Shown here: in pieces, positions 7,120 through 14,976 of the stretch
Layout: every line of letters begins with the position of its first letter
Numbering within the stretch: position 1 is the first letter of the stretch
NCBI GenBank assembly: GCA_905200615.1
Contig: CAJKLB010000032.1
Location: forward strand, 1-26,739
DNA length: 26,739 nucleotides
Reading direction: 5' to 3'
Source of the DNA: an uncultured Selenomonadales bacterium
GTDB lineage: Bacteria; Bacillota; Clostridia; Christensenellales; QALW01
Notes under the pieces: generated by a model
The model's database searches: none
What the model saw: the letters and a program-made list of their open reading frames with translations, nothing else
Told to the model about the DNA's origin: nothing
Made by a program: the position numbers and the translations under genes

Positions 7120-8343
7120 TTGAAAAGGTTATTTGTATTCTTTTTGATTGTTTTGTGTTTGGTGTTTGGCGCTTGTGCAAAAGAAGAGGATGTTTATTCT
7201 TTTTGTGAAATAAACGGCGTTTTTTTTCAACGCATGCAGGAATTTCAAAAGCAACATTCAGAAAAAGTAGAAGTAAAATATGATGTGGACTCAAGCGGCT
7301 GTTTTATTGCTAAGCATGAGATTTGTTACGATGAGCAGGGAAGAATTCGGCAATGGAACAGTTATGATTCGGAAGGCGAAAATTATTTAAGCAAAGAATA
7401 TCAATATGGTGAACATACAATAGAAACAATAAGGCGAAATAAAAATACGGATATTAAAATAATAGATGAAAACAATAATGTATTAAAATGCATTTCATTT
7501 GCCGACGAAAATCAATCCATTGAGATTCTGTATGACAGCCAAAATCGAGAAGTAAAAAGAATAAAATATGATGAAAACGGAAATGTTATCTCTTTATATG
7601 AATACAAATATGAAAATGTGTCTGATGCTTACACTGTAGATAAGACGTTTGAAGATGGATATGGGACATATATCTATGATGAGAAGGGAAATTTAATTTC
7701 TTTTAATTGTTTTGTAAATAACAAAGAGAAACGCGGTCAATATCAATATAACGCGCAGAATCAATACACGGAAATTGTTCGTGTTTTTGGCGATATAATG
7801 GAACGTGAAGAATATGGATATGATGAAAGCGGAAATTGCATTTTTGAGATAGAATATAGGGAAAATGCTGTTTGCGCGCTTACGGAATATCAATATGATG
7901 AAGCGGGAAACTGTATTTTAAAGATATATTATGATATTTTGGAAAACCAAAATACAAAAACATACACGCATTATACGCCGGAAGGAAAATTAGCGCAAAT
8001 ACAATATTTTGAAAACGATGAACCGTGCGGATATGTGCAGTATCTATATACGGAAAATACCCAAACGGTTATACGCTATAACGGAGATGGGCAGATAGTG
8101 TCGAAAGATGTTTATGAATATGATGATATGGGCCGGGAAATAAAATTTAGCTTTTACGGTTATAAGGGCGATGATTTGATATGGTGGCGCGAGACGGATT
8201 ATTATCCGAACGGTGATTTTGCAAAAAGTATTGGATACTATGAAAACGGTGAGGAGCGTTCGCATTCTTATCGAGACAGTTTCGGCAATATGGTTTCTTT
8301 TTCATCGGGGCCGAATGATCCGTTTGTTTCGAATATCGGTTAA
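7120..8343 (+). CDS. putative lipoprotein with YD/RHS-like tandem repeats
   Basis: This 407-residue protein starts with a lipoprotein signal peptide: positive KR, a hydrophobic stretch and a lipobox-like VFGAC with Cys19 as the expected lipidated residue (Phe at -3 is slightly atypical). The rest is a series of units of about 20-25 residues resembling the YD/RHS repeat pattern, for example YDEQGRI, YDENGNVI, YDEKGNLI, YDESGNCI, YDEAGNCI, YTPEGKLA and YDDMGREI. Such repeats form beta-hairpin shells in surface proteins. There is no toxin domain and no RHS core cleavage motif. The start is TTG 7120 behind GAAAGGAAAG. The gene separates the scpAB and rpsO groups and is more AT-rich than its neighbours, so it looks like accessory DNA. 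Its function is unknown. Confidence 0.8.
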   Translation: MKRLFVFFLIVLCLVFGACAKEEDVYSFCEINGVFFQRMQEFQKQHSEKVEVKYDVDSSGCFIAKHEICYDEQGRIRQWNSYDSEGENYLSKEYQYGEHTIETIRRNKNTDIKIIDENNNVLKCISFADENQSIEILYDSQNREVKRIKYDENGNVISLYEYKYENVSDAYTVDKTFEDGYGTYIYDEKGNLISFNCFVNNKEKRGQYQYNAQNQYTEIVRVFGDIMEREEYGYDESGNCIFEIEYRENAVCALTEYQYDEAGNCILKIYYDILENQNTKTYTHYTPEGKLAQIQYFENDEPCGYVQYLYTENTQTVIRYNGDGQIVSKDVYEYDDMGREIKFSFYGYKGDDLIWWRETDYYPNGDFAKSIGYYENGEERSHSYRDSFGNMVSFSSGPNDPFVSNIG

Positions 8344-8350
8344 AAAACAG

Positions 8351-8379
8351 TTTACAATATTTAGGACGTGTGCTATAAT
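8351..8379 (+). promoter_or_regulatory. promoter of rpsO with extended -10
   Basis: TTTACA (8351-8356) and TATAAT (8374-8379) are spaced by 17 bases, and TGC directly precedes the -10 box (extended -10). Transcription should begin near 8386. It starts 8 bases after the lipoprotein stop codon. Confidence 0.85.
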
Positions 8380-8385
8380 CCTTAC

Positions 8386-8480
8386 TATGTGTGGAACTTT
8401 GTTCTCGGTTTGCCCGAAACTCCGGCGGCTTACTGTGAGCAACAGCGATTTTGCATAAATAATTAAAGGAGGAAAAGAAA
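8386..8480 (+). promoter_or_regulatory. rpsO 5' leader, candidate S15 autoregulatory RNA
   Basis: About 95 untranslated bases separate the predicted start of transcription from the rpsO ATG. Short hairpins can be drawn: GTTT-GCCCG-AAAC and GCTTA-CTG-TGAGC, the latter with a G.U pair. S15 represses its own mRNA in several bacterial groups through structurally different leaders, some using a G.U/G-C element. That makes this leader a candidate, but I cannot match it to a described class. Confidence 0.35.
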
Positions 8481-8744
8481 ATGGACAAGGCTATAAAATC
8501 CGAAGTAATTGCCGCCAACAAGCTGCATGATACGGATACCGGATCCCCGGAGGTGCAGATTGCGCTGTTAACTGAGCGCATCAATCATTTAAATGAGCAT
8601 CTTCAGTCCCATAAGAAGGATCATCACAGCCGTCGCGGCCTGCTTACTATGGTTGGTCAGCGCCGTGGTCTGCTCAATTATCTGAAAGAAAAAGATATTG
8701 AAAGATACAGAGCAATTGTGAAAAAGCTTGGCTTAAGAAAGTAA
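8481..8744 (+). CDS. rpsO: 30S ribosomal protein S15
   Basis: S15 binds the central domain of 16S rRNA early in small-subunit assembly. The 87-residue protein is full length and has the conserved TGSPEVQIALLTERINHL segment and the RNA-binding HxKDHHSRRGLL and LLNYL blocks. The ATG at 8481 follows AAAGGAGG. It has its own promoter, a leader and a strong terminator directly downstream, so it forms mainly a one-gene transcript. pnp follows, the common rpsO-pnp order. Confidence 0.98.
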   Translation: MDKAIKSEVIAANKLHDTDTGSPEVQIALLTERINHLNEHLQSHKKDHHSRRGLLTMVGQRRGLLNYLKEKDIERYRAIVKKLGLRK

Positions 8745-8750
8745 CGGCAG

Positions 8751-8778
8751 AAAGCGGATATTTTCATATCCGCTTTTT
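8751..8778 (+). terminator. intrinsic terminator after rpsO
   Basis: An 11-bp perfect stem, AAAGCGGATAT with ATATCCGCTTT, has a 4-base loop (8762-8765) and merges into a T-run (8774-8778). Some read-through probably feeds pnp, for which I found no clear promoter. A smaller hairpin, AGTGC-GACT-GCACT (8796-8809), followed by T-rich sequence, lies between this terminator and pnp. Confidence 0.93.
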
Positions 8779-8845
8779 CTCAATTTTGCAAATTCAGTGC
8801 GACTGCACTTTTGGTTTTGATTATTTTATTTGAAGGAGTAAATAT

Positions 8846-10954
8846 ATGGAATTTAAGCAGTACAAAACGACATATGCCGGCAGAGAACTGACAATAGAAA
8901 CCGGCAAATACTGCGGACAGACAAACGGTTCGTGTGTAGTTCGTTGCGGCGATACGGTTGTAATGGTATCGGCAACGATGTCAAAGCAGCCCAGAGAGGG
9001 AATGGATTTCTTCCCCCTGAGCGTTGAGTTTGAAGAAAAGCAATATGCCGCGGGCAAAATACCCGGTGGGTATATCCGGCGTGAGGGGCGAGCCAGTGAA
9101 AAGGCGATTCTTACCTCGCGTTTGATTGACCGGCCGATTCGTCCGCTTTTTCCTAAAGGACTTTTTAATGATGTACAGATTGTGGCAACCTGTCTTTCTA
9201 TCGATTTGGATAATATGCCTGATGTTTTGGCGATGATCGGTTCTTCTTTTGCCCTCACAATTTCAGATATTCCTTTTGCCGGACCTACCGGTTCGGTTAC
9301 CGTCGGTTTAATTGACGGGGAATATATTTTGAATCCCAACGCGGAGCAGCGTAAAGTATCTCGCTTGCATTTAACGGTTTCCGGAACGAAGGACGCGGTA
9401 ATGATGGTGGAGGCGGGTGCGAAAGAAGTTTCCGAAGCAGAGATGCTTGAGGGCATTATGATTGCGCATGAGGAAATCAAAAAACTGGTTGCTTGGCAGG
9501 AAGAAATTCAAAAAGAAATCGGGAAAGAAAAGGTCCAGATTGAGCTATATCATGTGCCGGAAGAGATTGACAGCGCGGTAAGAGAATACGCGTATGATAA
9601 AATCATTTGGGTGATGGATACCTTTGACCGCAAGGAACGGGAACTGCGCGAAGAGCAGGCGGAAGAAGAGGTACAGGCACATTTTGCCGAAATTTTCCCC
9701 GATTCTCAACGCTATATTTCCGATGCGCTGTACTATATTAAAAAAGAGGTTATGCGCAATAAAATTCTGGATCAGGGAATTCGTCCTGACGGACGGGCTA
9801 TTGATGAAGTTCGTCCTATCTGGTGCGAGGCGGGGATTCTTCCGCGTACGCATGGCTCTGCCGTGTTTACTCGCGGACAGTCCCAGGCAATGACAATTAC
9901 TACGCTGGGCCCCTTGAGTGATACGCAGGAATTGGACGGTATTGACGGGGAAACCGGCAAGAGATATATGCATCAGTATAACATGCCGGGGTATGCGACC
10001 GGTGAGCCTAAACCCATGAGAGCGCCGGGCCGCCGAGAGATCGGTCACGGCGCCTTGGCAGAACGTGCTTTGGAACCGGTGATTCCTTCGGAGGAAGAAT
10101 TCCCATATGCGATCAGAGTTGTTTCGGAGATCGTATCGTCTAACGGATCTACCTCTATGGCCAGCGTTTGCGGTTCTACGCTTTCCCTAATGGATGCCGG
10201 TGTGCCGATTAAAGCGCCGGTAGCCGGTGCGGCAATGGGCTTGATAAAAGACAGCCGCGAAGGTTCTGATAAAGTTACGGTGCTTACGGATATTCAGGGA
10301 CTTGAGGACTTTTTGGGAGATATGGATTTTAAAGTGGCCGGAACAAAAGACGGGATTACCGCAATCCAAATGGATATTAAGATTAAAGGAATCGATCGGA
10401 ATATCTTGGAGCAGGCTCTGGCAAAGGCATATGCCGCCAGAATGCATATTATGGGGAAAATGATGGAAACATTGGATAAACCTCGTGCTGAGCTTTCGCC
10501 TTACGCGCCCAAAACGCTTACCTTCAAGATTGATGTGGATAAGATCCGTGAGGTGATCGGTACCGGCGGCAAAGTCATCAATGGTATTATTGCCGAAACC
10601 GGAGTAAAGATCGATATTGATGATGACGGAACTGTTGTGATTTACGCGGTGGATCAGGCTTCAGGCGATAGGGCAAAGAAGATGATTGACGATATCGTCA
10701 AAGAGATCGAGGTAGGGGAAACCTATTACGGAACGGTTGTGCGCATTATGGATTTCGGTGCCTTTGTAGAACTTTTGCCCGGAAAAGAAGGCCTGGTACG
10801 CATCGGTGAACTGGATAATAAATTTGTGAAAAAAGTAACCGATGTTGTGGATGTAGGGGATAAAATCATGGTTCGGGTTATCGAGATTGACGATAAAGGA
10901 AGAATTAATCTTTCGCGTAAAGCACTTTTGCCGAAAGAAGAAAAGGAAGAATAA
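8846..10954 (+). CDS. pnp: polyribonucleotide nucleotidyltransferase (PNPase)
   Basis: PNPase degrades RNA 3' to 5' by phosphorolysis and can also add tails; it acts as a trimer in the cytoplasm. The 702 residues contain two RNase PH-like domains (about 10-230 and 310-540), the second with GDMDFKVAGT (491-500) at the phosphorolytic site. A KH domain follows from about 558, with the GTGG loop near 572, then an S1 domain from about 624 (YYGTVVRIMDFGAFVE). The end is rich in Lys and Glu. The ATG at 8846 follows GAAGGAG. The short hairpin at 8796-8809 in its leader could be the kind of structure through which pnp mRNA is autoregulated elsewhere, but this is speculative. A strong terminator follows. 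Confidence 0.98.
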   Translation: MEFKQYKTTYAGRELTIETGKYCGQTNGSCVVRCGDTVVMVSATMSKQPREGMDFFPLSVEFEEKQYAAGKIPGGYIRREGRASEKAILTSRLIDRPIRPLFPKGLFNDVQIVATCLSIDLDNMPDVLAMIGSSFALTISDIPFAGPTGSVTVGLIDGEYILNPNAEQRKVSRLHLTVSGTKDAVMMVEAGAKEVSEAEMLEGIMIAHEEIKKLVAWQEEIQKEIGKEKVQIELYHVPEEIDSAVREYAYDKIIWVMDTFDRKERELREEQAEEEVQAHFAEIFPDSQRYISDALYYIKKEVMRNKILDQGIRPDGRAIDEVRPIWCEAGILPRTHGSAVFTRGQSQAMTITTLGPLSDTQELDGIDGETGKRYMHQYNMPGYATGEPKPMRAPGRREIGHGALAERALEPVIPSEEEFPYAIRVVSEIVSSNGSTSMASVCGSTLSLMDAGVPIKAPVAGAAMGLIKDSREGSDKVTVLTDIQGLEDFLGDMDFKVAGTKDGITAIQMDIKIKGIDRNILEQALAKAYAARMHIMGKMMETLDKPRAELSPYAPKTLTFKIDVDKIREVIGTGGKVINGIIAETGVKIDIDDDGTVVIYAVDQASGDRAKKMIDDIVKEIEVGETYYGTVVRIMDFGAFVELLPGKEGLVRIGELDNKFVKKVTDVVDVGDKIMVRVIEIDDKGRINLSRKALLPKEEKEE

Positions 10955-10982
10955 AAACTTATTATTCTTTCAAACAATAACA

Positions 10983-11019
10983 AGCCGGCGGGACGATTTC
11001 GTCAGGCCGGCTGTTTTTT
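10983..11019 (+). terminator. intrinsic terminator after pnp
   Basis: AGCCGGC (10983-10989) pairs with GCCGGCT (11006-11012), with an inner stem GACG-ATTT-CGTC (10992-11003) and a run of six T (11014-11019). The rest of the gap to rpsB holds only the rpsB promoter and leader. Confidence 0.93.
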
Positions 11020-11096
11020 ACAATTCTTTCATACAAAATATTCGCAGACCACAATATTTTTAAAGCATCAAAAGCGGAGACTGACGAAAAAATTAC

Positions 11097-11125
11097 TTGC
11101 CAAATAAGCATGGGTATGCTATAAT
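11097..11125 (+). promoter_or_regulatory. promoter of the rpsB-tsf operon, extended -10
   Basis: TTGCCA (11097-11102) and TATAAT (11120-11125) are 17 bases apart, and TGC precedes the -10 box, the same extended -10 form as at rpsO. The expected start of transcription is near 11132. Confidence 0.88.
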
Positions 11126-11131
11126 GCTCAG

Positions 11132-11225
11132 GAATTCACACTCGGATAGTGGGCATTGTGCTTGTTCCCGTTTGAGGGTAAGCTTTGCAGCGTATTCGGG
11201 GAGGAAAAAACAAGGAGGACATAAT
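11132..11225 (+). promoter_or_regulatory. rpsB 5' leader with several hairpins
   Basis: The leader of about 94 bases contains CACT-CGGAT-AGTG (11139-11151) and CCC-GTTTGA-GGG (11167-11178). Its segment TGTTCCCGTTT (11163-11173) is perfectly complementary to AAACGGGAACA at the tsf terminator (12725-12735). S2 leaders regulate rpsB-tsf in other bacteria; whether this one does is inference. An open frame runs through it from 11097, but that frame begins in the -35 box and is not a gene. Confidence 0.4.
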
Positions 11226-12053
11226 ATGTCAGAAAAATCAGTTATTTCAATGAAAAGCCTGCTGGAAGCAGGCGTGCACTTCGGCCATCCCACACGCAGA
11301 TGGAATCCTAAAATGGCACCCTATATTTTTACAGAGCGCAACGGAATTTATATTCTTGATTTGCAGAAAACCGTGAAAAAAGTGGAGGAAGCTTATTCTT
11401 TCGTTTTTGATGTAGCTTCTCAAGGCGGAACTTTGCTGTTTGTAGGTACCAAAAAGCAGGCGCAGGAATCCATTGAGTCCGAAGCAAAGCGCTGCGGTAT
11501 GTTCTTTGTAAATCAAAGATGGGCCGGCGGTATGCTCACTAACTTTAAAACGATACGCTCTCGGATTGAAAAACTGAAAAAAATTGAAAAGATGATTGAA
11601 GACGGCACCATGGATCTTCTTCCCAAAAAAGAGCAGGCTAAGCTTATGAAGGAAAAAGCGGAGCTGGATTCCACGTTCGGCGGCATTCGTGAGATGAACT
11701 CGCTGCCCAGCGCTATGTTTGTTGTAGACCCCCGCAAGGAGGCGAACGCGATTCATGAAGCTAAAATTTTAGGAATTCCGGTTGTCGCCATTGTAGATAC
11801 CAACTGCGATCCGGATGATGCCGATTATGTTATTCCCGGCAATGACGATGCGATTCGTGCGGTAAAATTGTTGGCAGGCACGATGGCGAACGCTGTAATC
11901 GAAGCCAATCATGGTGAATCTTTTGACGAAGAACCCACGGAAGATTTTGAAGAAACCGCTGCGGAGGAAGTTCAGGAAGCGGAAGAGATCGTTATAGAGG
12001 AAACGACCGAGACGGTTGAAACAGCGGAAAATACCGAGACAACAGAAGCATAA
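11226..12053 (+). CDS. rpsB: 30S ribosomal protein S2
   Basis: S2 joins the small subunit late, near the head-body junction, and is needed for S1 binding where S1 exists. The 275-residue product carries the signature LLEAGVHFGHPTRRWNPKM near its start and the conserved VVDTNCDPDDADYVIPGNDDA block. Residues from about 235 onward form a long Glu/Thr-rich acidic tail, longer than in the compact form of the family. The ATG at 11226 is chosen because AAGGAGG lies at the right distance and because an upstream extension would run into the leader and promoter. tsf follows after 16 bases. Confidence 0.97.
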   Translation: MSEKSVISMKSLLEAGVHFGHPTRRWNPKMAPYIFTERNGIYILDLQKTVKKVEEAYSFVFDVASQGGTLLFVGTKKQAQESIESEAKRCGMFFVNQRWAGGMLTNFKTIRSRIEKLKKIEKMIEDGTMDLLPKKEQAKLMKEKAELDSTFGGIREMNSLPSAMFVVDPRKEANAIHEAKILGIPVVAIVDTNCDPDDADYVIPGNDDAIRAVKLLAGTMANAVIEANHGESFDEEPTEDFEETAAEEVQEAEEIVIEETTETVETAENTETTEA

Positions 12054-12069
12054 GAGGAGGAAGATAATT

Positions 12070-12720
12070 ATGGCGGAAATTTCAGCAAAAGCAGTTATGG
12101 ATTTGAGAGAAAAAACAGGCGTAGGAATTATGGACTGTAAGAAAGCACTCCTTGAGGCAAACGGCAATGAGGAAGAGGCTATCAAAATTCTTCGGGAAAA
12201 AGGCCTTGCCAGCGCGGCAAAGAAGGCTTCCCGTATTGCGGCCGAAGGAATTGTTGAAAGTTATATTCATCTTGGCGGTAAAATCGGCGTATTGTTGGAA
12301 GTAAACTGTGAAACGGATTTTGTTGCCAAAACAGACGCGTTTAAGCAGCTTGTTCACAATATCGCCATGCATATCGCGGCAGCGAATCCTACTTATTTGA
12401 ATCGGGAAGAGGTTCCGCAGGAAGATTTGGATAAGGAAAAGGAAATTATCCGCGCCCAGGCTTTAAATGAAGGGAAAAAAGAGCAGTTTGTGGATAAAAT
12501 TATAGAAGGCCGTATCGGGAAATTCTATAAGGAAAATTGCTTGATGGAACAGCAGTATATGCTGAATCCGGATATTACTATCGAAGAGCTTATCAATGAG
12601 TCAGTTGCTAAAATCGGTGAAAAAATAGCCATTCGCCGTTATACCCGTTATGTAATGGGCGAGGGTCTTGAAAAGAGACAGGATAATTTTGCTGAAGAAG
12701 TTATGAGTCAAATGAAATAA
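12070..12720 (+). CDS. tsf: elongation factor Ts (short form)
   Basis: EF-Ts is the nucleotide exchange factor for EF-Tu. The N-terminal UBA-like region (about 1-50) has the signature LREKTGVGIMDCKKAL, and TDFVAKTDAF appears in the core that contacts EF-Tu. At 216 residues it is the short form, lacking much of the C-terminal subdomain and coiled coil of the about 280-residue E. coli type, a known variation. The ATG at 12070 follows GAGGAGG. An 18-codon upstream extension would overlap rpsB and has no ribosome site. Confidence 0.97.
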   Translation: MAEISAKAVMDLREKTGVGIMDCKKALLEANGNEEEAIKILREKGLASAAKKASRIAAEGIVESYIHLGGKIGVLLEVNCETDFVAKTDAFKQLVHNIAMHIAAANPTYLNREEVPQEDLDKEKEIIRAQALNEGKKEQFVDKIIEGRIGKFYKENCLMEQQYMLNPDITIEELINESVAKIGEKIAIRRYTRYVMGEGLEKRQDNFAEEVMSQMK

Positions 12721-12728
12721 GCCTAAAC

Positions 12729-12756
12729 GGGAACACATGCTGTGTTCCCTTTTTTT
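12729..12756 (+). terminator. intrinsic terminator after tsf
   Basis: GGGAACACA (12729-12737) and TGTGTTCCC (12741-12749) form a perfect 9-bp stem with a TGC loop and seven T (12750-12756). No promoter is evident before pyrH, so pyrH probably depends on read-through. Confidence 0.93.
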
Positions 12757-12783
12757 AAGATTTATGATAACGGAGGAGCACTT

Positions 12784-13506
12784 ATGGCGTATCACAGAAT
12801 TTTATTAAAACTGAGCGGAGAAGCTTTGGGGGAAAACGGAAAAGGCTTTAATTTTCCGACTATTGCTCAGGTGGCGCGACAGATTGCTCAGCTTTGCAAA
12901 CAAGGAGTTCAGATAGGAATCGTTATCGGCGCAGGGAATATCTGGCGCGGACGTCAGGGAACGGAGATGGATCGCGTCGCGGCAGATCATATGGGGATGC
13001 TTGCAACGATTATCAATTCCATTGCGTTTAAAGATGCTTTGGAGAAATTTGACGTTACTTGCCGTGTGATGACCAGCATCGCTATGGATGCGGTTGCCGA
13101 GCCTTATGCGAGCAGGCGTGCAATTGAGCATTTGAAAGCGGGGGAAATATGTATTTTTGCCGGCGGAACGGGAAGTCCTTTCTTTTCTACCGACACCGCG
13201 GCGGCGCTGCGCGCGGCTGAAATCGGAGCCGAGGCAATTTTTTTGGCAAAAAATATTGACGGCGTTTATACTGCCGATCCGCATAAAGATTCCGCCGCAA
13301 AAAAATACGCAACAATTTCCTATACGAAAGTTCTTGCGGATAGGCTTCAGGTTATGGACAGCACGGCAACGGCATTGTGTATGGATAATAACATTCCGGT
13401 ATGTGTATTCGCGTTAAATGAAACGGAAAGTATTCGTCGCGTCTGTGCCGGCGAGACACTGGGAACATTCGTGAGCAGTGACGCGGAAACAGTTTTTTCT
13501 GAATAA
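12784..13506 (+). CDS. pyrH: uridylate kinase (UMP kinase)
   Basis: PyrH phosphorylates UMP to UDP with ATP. It belongs to the amino acid kinase fold, acts as a hexamer and is usually controlled by GTP and UTP. The 240-residue protein shows LKLSGEALG at the N-terminus for phosphate binding, GAGNIWRGR, MGMLATIINS (UMP site) and GTGSPFFSTDTAAALRA with KNIDGVYTADP (ATP site). The ATG at 12784 has GGAGGAG just upstream; an alternative start 14 codons earlier lies in the tsf terminator. The pyrH-frr order is conserved across bacteria. Confidence 0.97.
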   Translation: MAYHRILLKLSGEALGENGKGFNFPTIAQVARQIAQLCKQGVQIGIVIGAGNIWRGRQGTEMDRVAADHMGMLATIINSIAFKDALEKFDVTCRVMTSIAMDAVAEPYASRRAIEHLKAGEICIFAGGTGSPFFSTDTAAALRAAEIGAEAIFLAKNIDGVYTADPHKDSAAKKYATISYTKVLADRLQVMDSTATALCMDNNIPVCVFALNETESIRRVCAGETLGTFVSSDAETVFSE

Positions 13507-13549
13507 AAATAGGCATTGTACTTTGAACAGAAATCCTGATATTTATGTG

Positions 13550-13576
13550 AAAAGATGCTGGAATGCATCTTTTTTT
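13550..13576 (+). terminator. intrinsic terminator after pyrH
   Basis: AAAAGATGC and GCATCTTTT (13550-13558 with 13565-13573) form a 9-bp stem with loop TGGAAT and a T-run to 13576. It separates pyrH from frr, which are often co-transcribed in other bacteria. Confidence 0.9.
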
Positions 13577-13577
13577 C

Positions 13578-13606
13578 TTGAAAAAAATTCACTCCTTTGG
13601 TATTAT
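13578..13606 (+). promoter_or_regulatory. promoter of frr and downstream genes
   Basis: TTGAAA (13578-13583) and TATTAT (13601-13606) are spaced by 17 bases, immediately after the pyrH terminator. It probably drives frr and perhaps uppS through ispG. Confidence 0.78.
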
Positions 13607-13667
13607 ATTATTAAGAGCGTGAAGTGAGGAATAAAAATTTTTATCTTATTTTTACGGAGGTTTTAGT

Positions 13668-14237
13668 ATGGCAAACGAATTTATTACTGAAATAGAAATG
13701 AACGCAGAGGAAAAAATGACAAAAACAGTGAATGTCCTGAAAGATTCTATGGCGTCTATTCGCGCCGGCAGAGCCAATGCAAAGGTATTGGATCATATTC
13801 TTGTAGAATATTACGGCACGATGTCGCCCATTGTTCAGGTTGCCAATATATCGGTGCCGGAACCCAGAATTTTGATGATTTCTCCTTGGGACGCGTCTAT
13901 GGTCAATCCTATTTGTAAGGCAATACAGACTTCCGACTTGGGGATTAATCCCAATACGGACGGCAAGGTCATTCGCCTTATTTTTCCGGAGCTGAATGAA
14001 GAACGTCGTATGGAATTGGCTAAACAGGTAAAAAAATACGCCGAAGACGCCAAAATTGCGATTCGTGCGATCAGAAGAGATGCCCTTGAGCAATATAAAA
14101 AGCTGAAAAAGGATTCTTCTATTACTGAGGATGAGGAAAAGCGGGCCGCGGATTCCATGCAAAAGCTTACCGATAAATTTGTAGAGAAGATCGACAATAC
14201 GTCTGCTGAAAAAGAGAAAGAGATTATGTCGATTTAA
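13668..14237 (+). CDS. frr: ribosome recycling factor
   Basis: RRF works with EF-G to split post-termination ribosomes. The 189-residue protein has the expected two-domain pattern: a long helical bundle with KDSMASIRAGRAN near residues 24-36 and RRDALEQYKKLKK in the C-terminal helix, and a middle beta domain (VANISVPEPR). The ATG at 13668 follows ACGGAGG. Length is normal (about 185). It sits behind its own promoter rather than in one transcript with pyrH. Confidence 0.97.
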   Translation: MANEFITEIEMNAEEKMTKTVNVLKDSMASIRAGRANAKVLDHILVEYYGTMSPIVQVANISVPEPRILMISPWDASMVNPICKAIQTSDLGINPNTDGKVIRLIFPELNEERRMELAKQVKKYAEDAKIAIRAIRRDALEQYKKLKKDSSITEDEEKRAADSMQKLTDKFVEKIDNTSAEKEKEIMSI

Positions 14238-14254
14238 TTTTGCCGAAAGGATCA

Positions 14255-14282
14255 GTGGGAACAGATGTTCCCACCCATTTTT
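14255..14282 (+). terminator. terminator-like hairpin at the annotated uppS start
   Basis: GTGGGAAC (14255-14262) and GTTCCCAC (14267-14274) form a perfect 8-bp stem with loop AGAT, followed by CCCA and five T (14278-14282). The first possible uppS ATG (14265) is split between loop and stem. It may attenuate the transcript between frr and uppS or control uppS translation. Confidence 0.55.
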
Positions 14283-14975
14283 ATGGATCAGAATCATTCA
14301 TTGCCGCGGCACATTGCCATTATTATGGATGGGAATGGTCGCTGGGCGCAAAAACGGGCGTTGCCCCGTACGTTCGGGCATAAGGCCGGTACCGAAAATG
14401 TACGAAAAATTGTAAAATACTGCTCTAAACTGGGCATTGAATATCTTACCGTATACGCGTTTTCTACGGAAAACTTTAAGCGGCCGCCGGAAGAAGTAGG
14501 CATGCTGATGAAGCTGCTGGTGGAATATTTTTATAAAGAAACCGAGGAATTGAAAGCAAACGGTGTACAATTACGCGTAATTGGGGATATTTCCAGCTTC
14601 TCACCTGCCGTGCGGGAGGCTATTGCTTATGGTATTGAAAAAACCAAAGACTGCAGAAAAATGGTATTCTCTATCGCTCTTGCTTATGGAGCCAGAACCG
14701 AGATCGTCGAGGCTGTAAAAAAAATTATTTCCCAAGGAATTACGGATATTAACGAACAGACGATATCCGATCATCTTTATACTGCCGGTATGCCGGATCC
14801 GGATTTTATTATTCGTACCAGCGGTGAGGAGCGGCTTTCTAATTTCCTTTTATACCAGGCCGCCTATTCGGAGTTTTATTTTACAAAGGTGCTTTGGCCG
14901 GATTTTAATGAGAAAGAACTGGATAAGGCCATCGACGTTTTTTTGAAACGCAACAGAAGATTCGGAGGAATTTGA
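14265..14975 (+). CDS. uppS: isoprenyl transferase (undecaprenyl diphosphate synthase)
   Basis: UppS adds eight isopentenyl units in cis to farnesyl diphosphate, giving the C55 carrier for cell wall synthesis. The family block IIMDGNGRWA with catalytic Asp22 is near the N-terminus, then FGHKAG, VYAFSTENFKRP and, near the end, IIRTSGEERLSNFLLYQAAY with the substrate-binding Arg and Glu. Length (236) is normal. The start is uncertain. ATG 14265 lies in a strong hairpin and its nearest ribosome-site candidate (AAAGGA, 14245-14250) is 14 bases away. ATG 14283 follows the hairpin and would give a 230-residue product still containing all motifs. cdsA begins one base after the stop. Confidence 0.95.
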   Translation: MFPPIFMDQNHSLPRHIAIIMDGNGRWAQKRALPRTFGHKAGTENVRKIVKYCSKLGIEYLTVYAFSTENFKRPPEEVGMLMKLLVEYFYKETEELKANGVQLRVIGDISSFSPAVREAIAYGIEKTKDCRKMVFSIALAYGARTEIVEAVKKIISQGITDINEQTISDHLYTAGMPDPDFIIRTSGEERLSNFLLYQAAYSEFYFTKVLWPDFNEKELDKAIDVFLKRNRRFGGI

Positions 14976-14976
14976 T

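Noticed and set aside
8044..8584. 145-residue minus-strand frame across the lipoprotein end and rpsO
   Set aside because: It lies antisense to two supported genes and a promoter, with no ribosome site or recognisable domain.
11097..11225. 43-codon N-terminal extension of ribosomal protein S2
   Set aside because: The frame runs through the promoter and leader. ATG 11226 follows AAGGAGG and gives the normal S2 N-terminus.
13507..13667. Small gene between pyrH and frr
   Set aside because: The gap is fully explained by a terminator, a promoter and a leader with the frr ribosome site.
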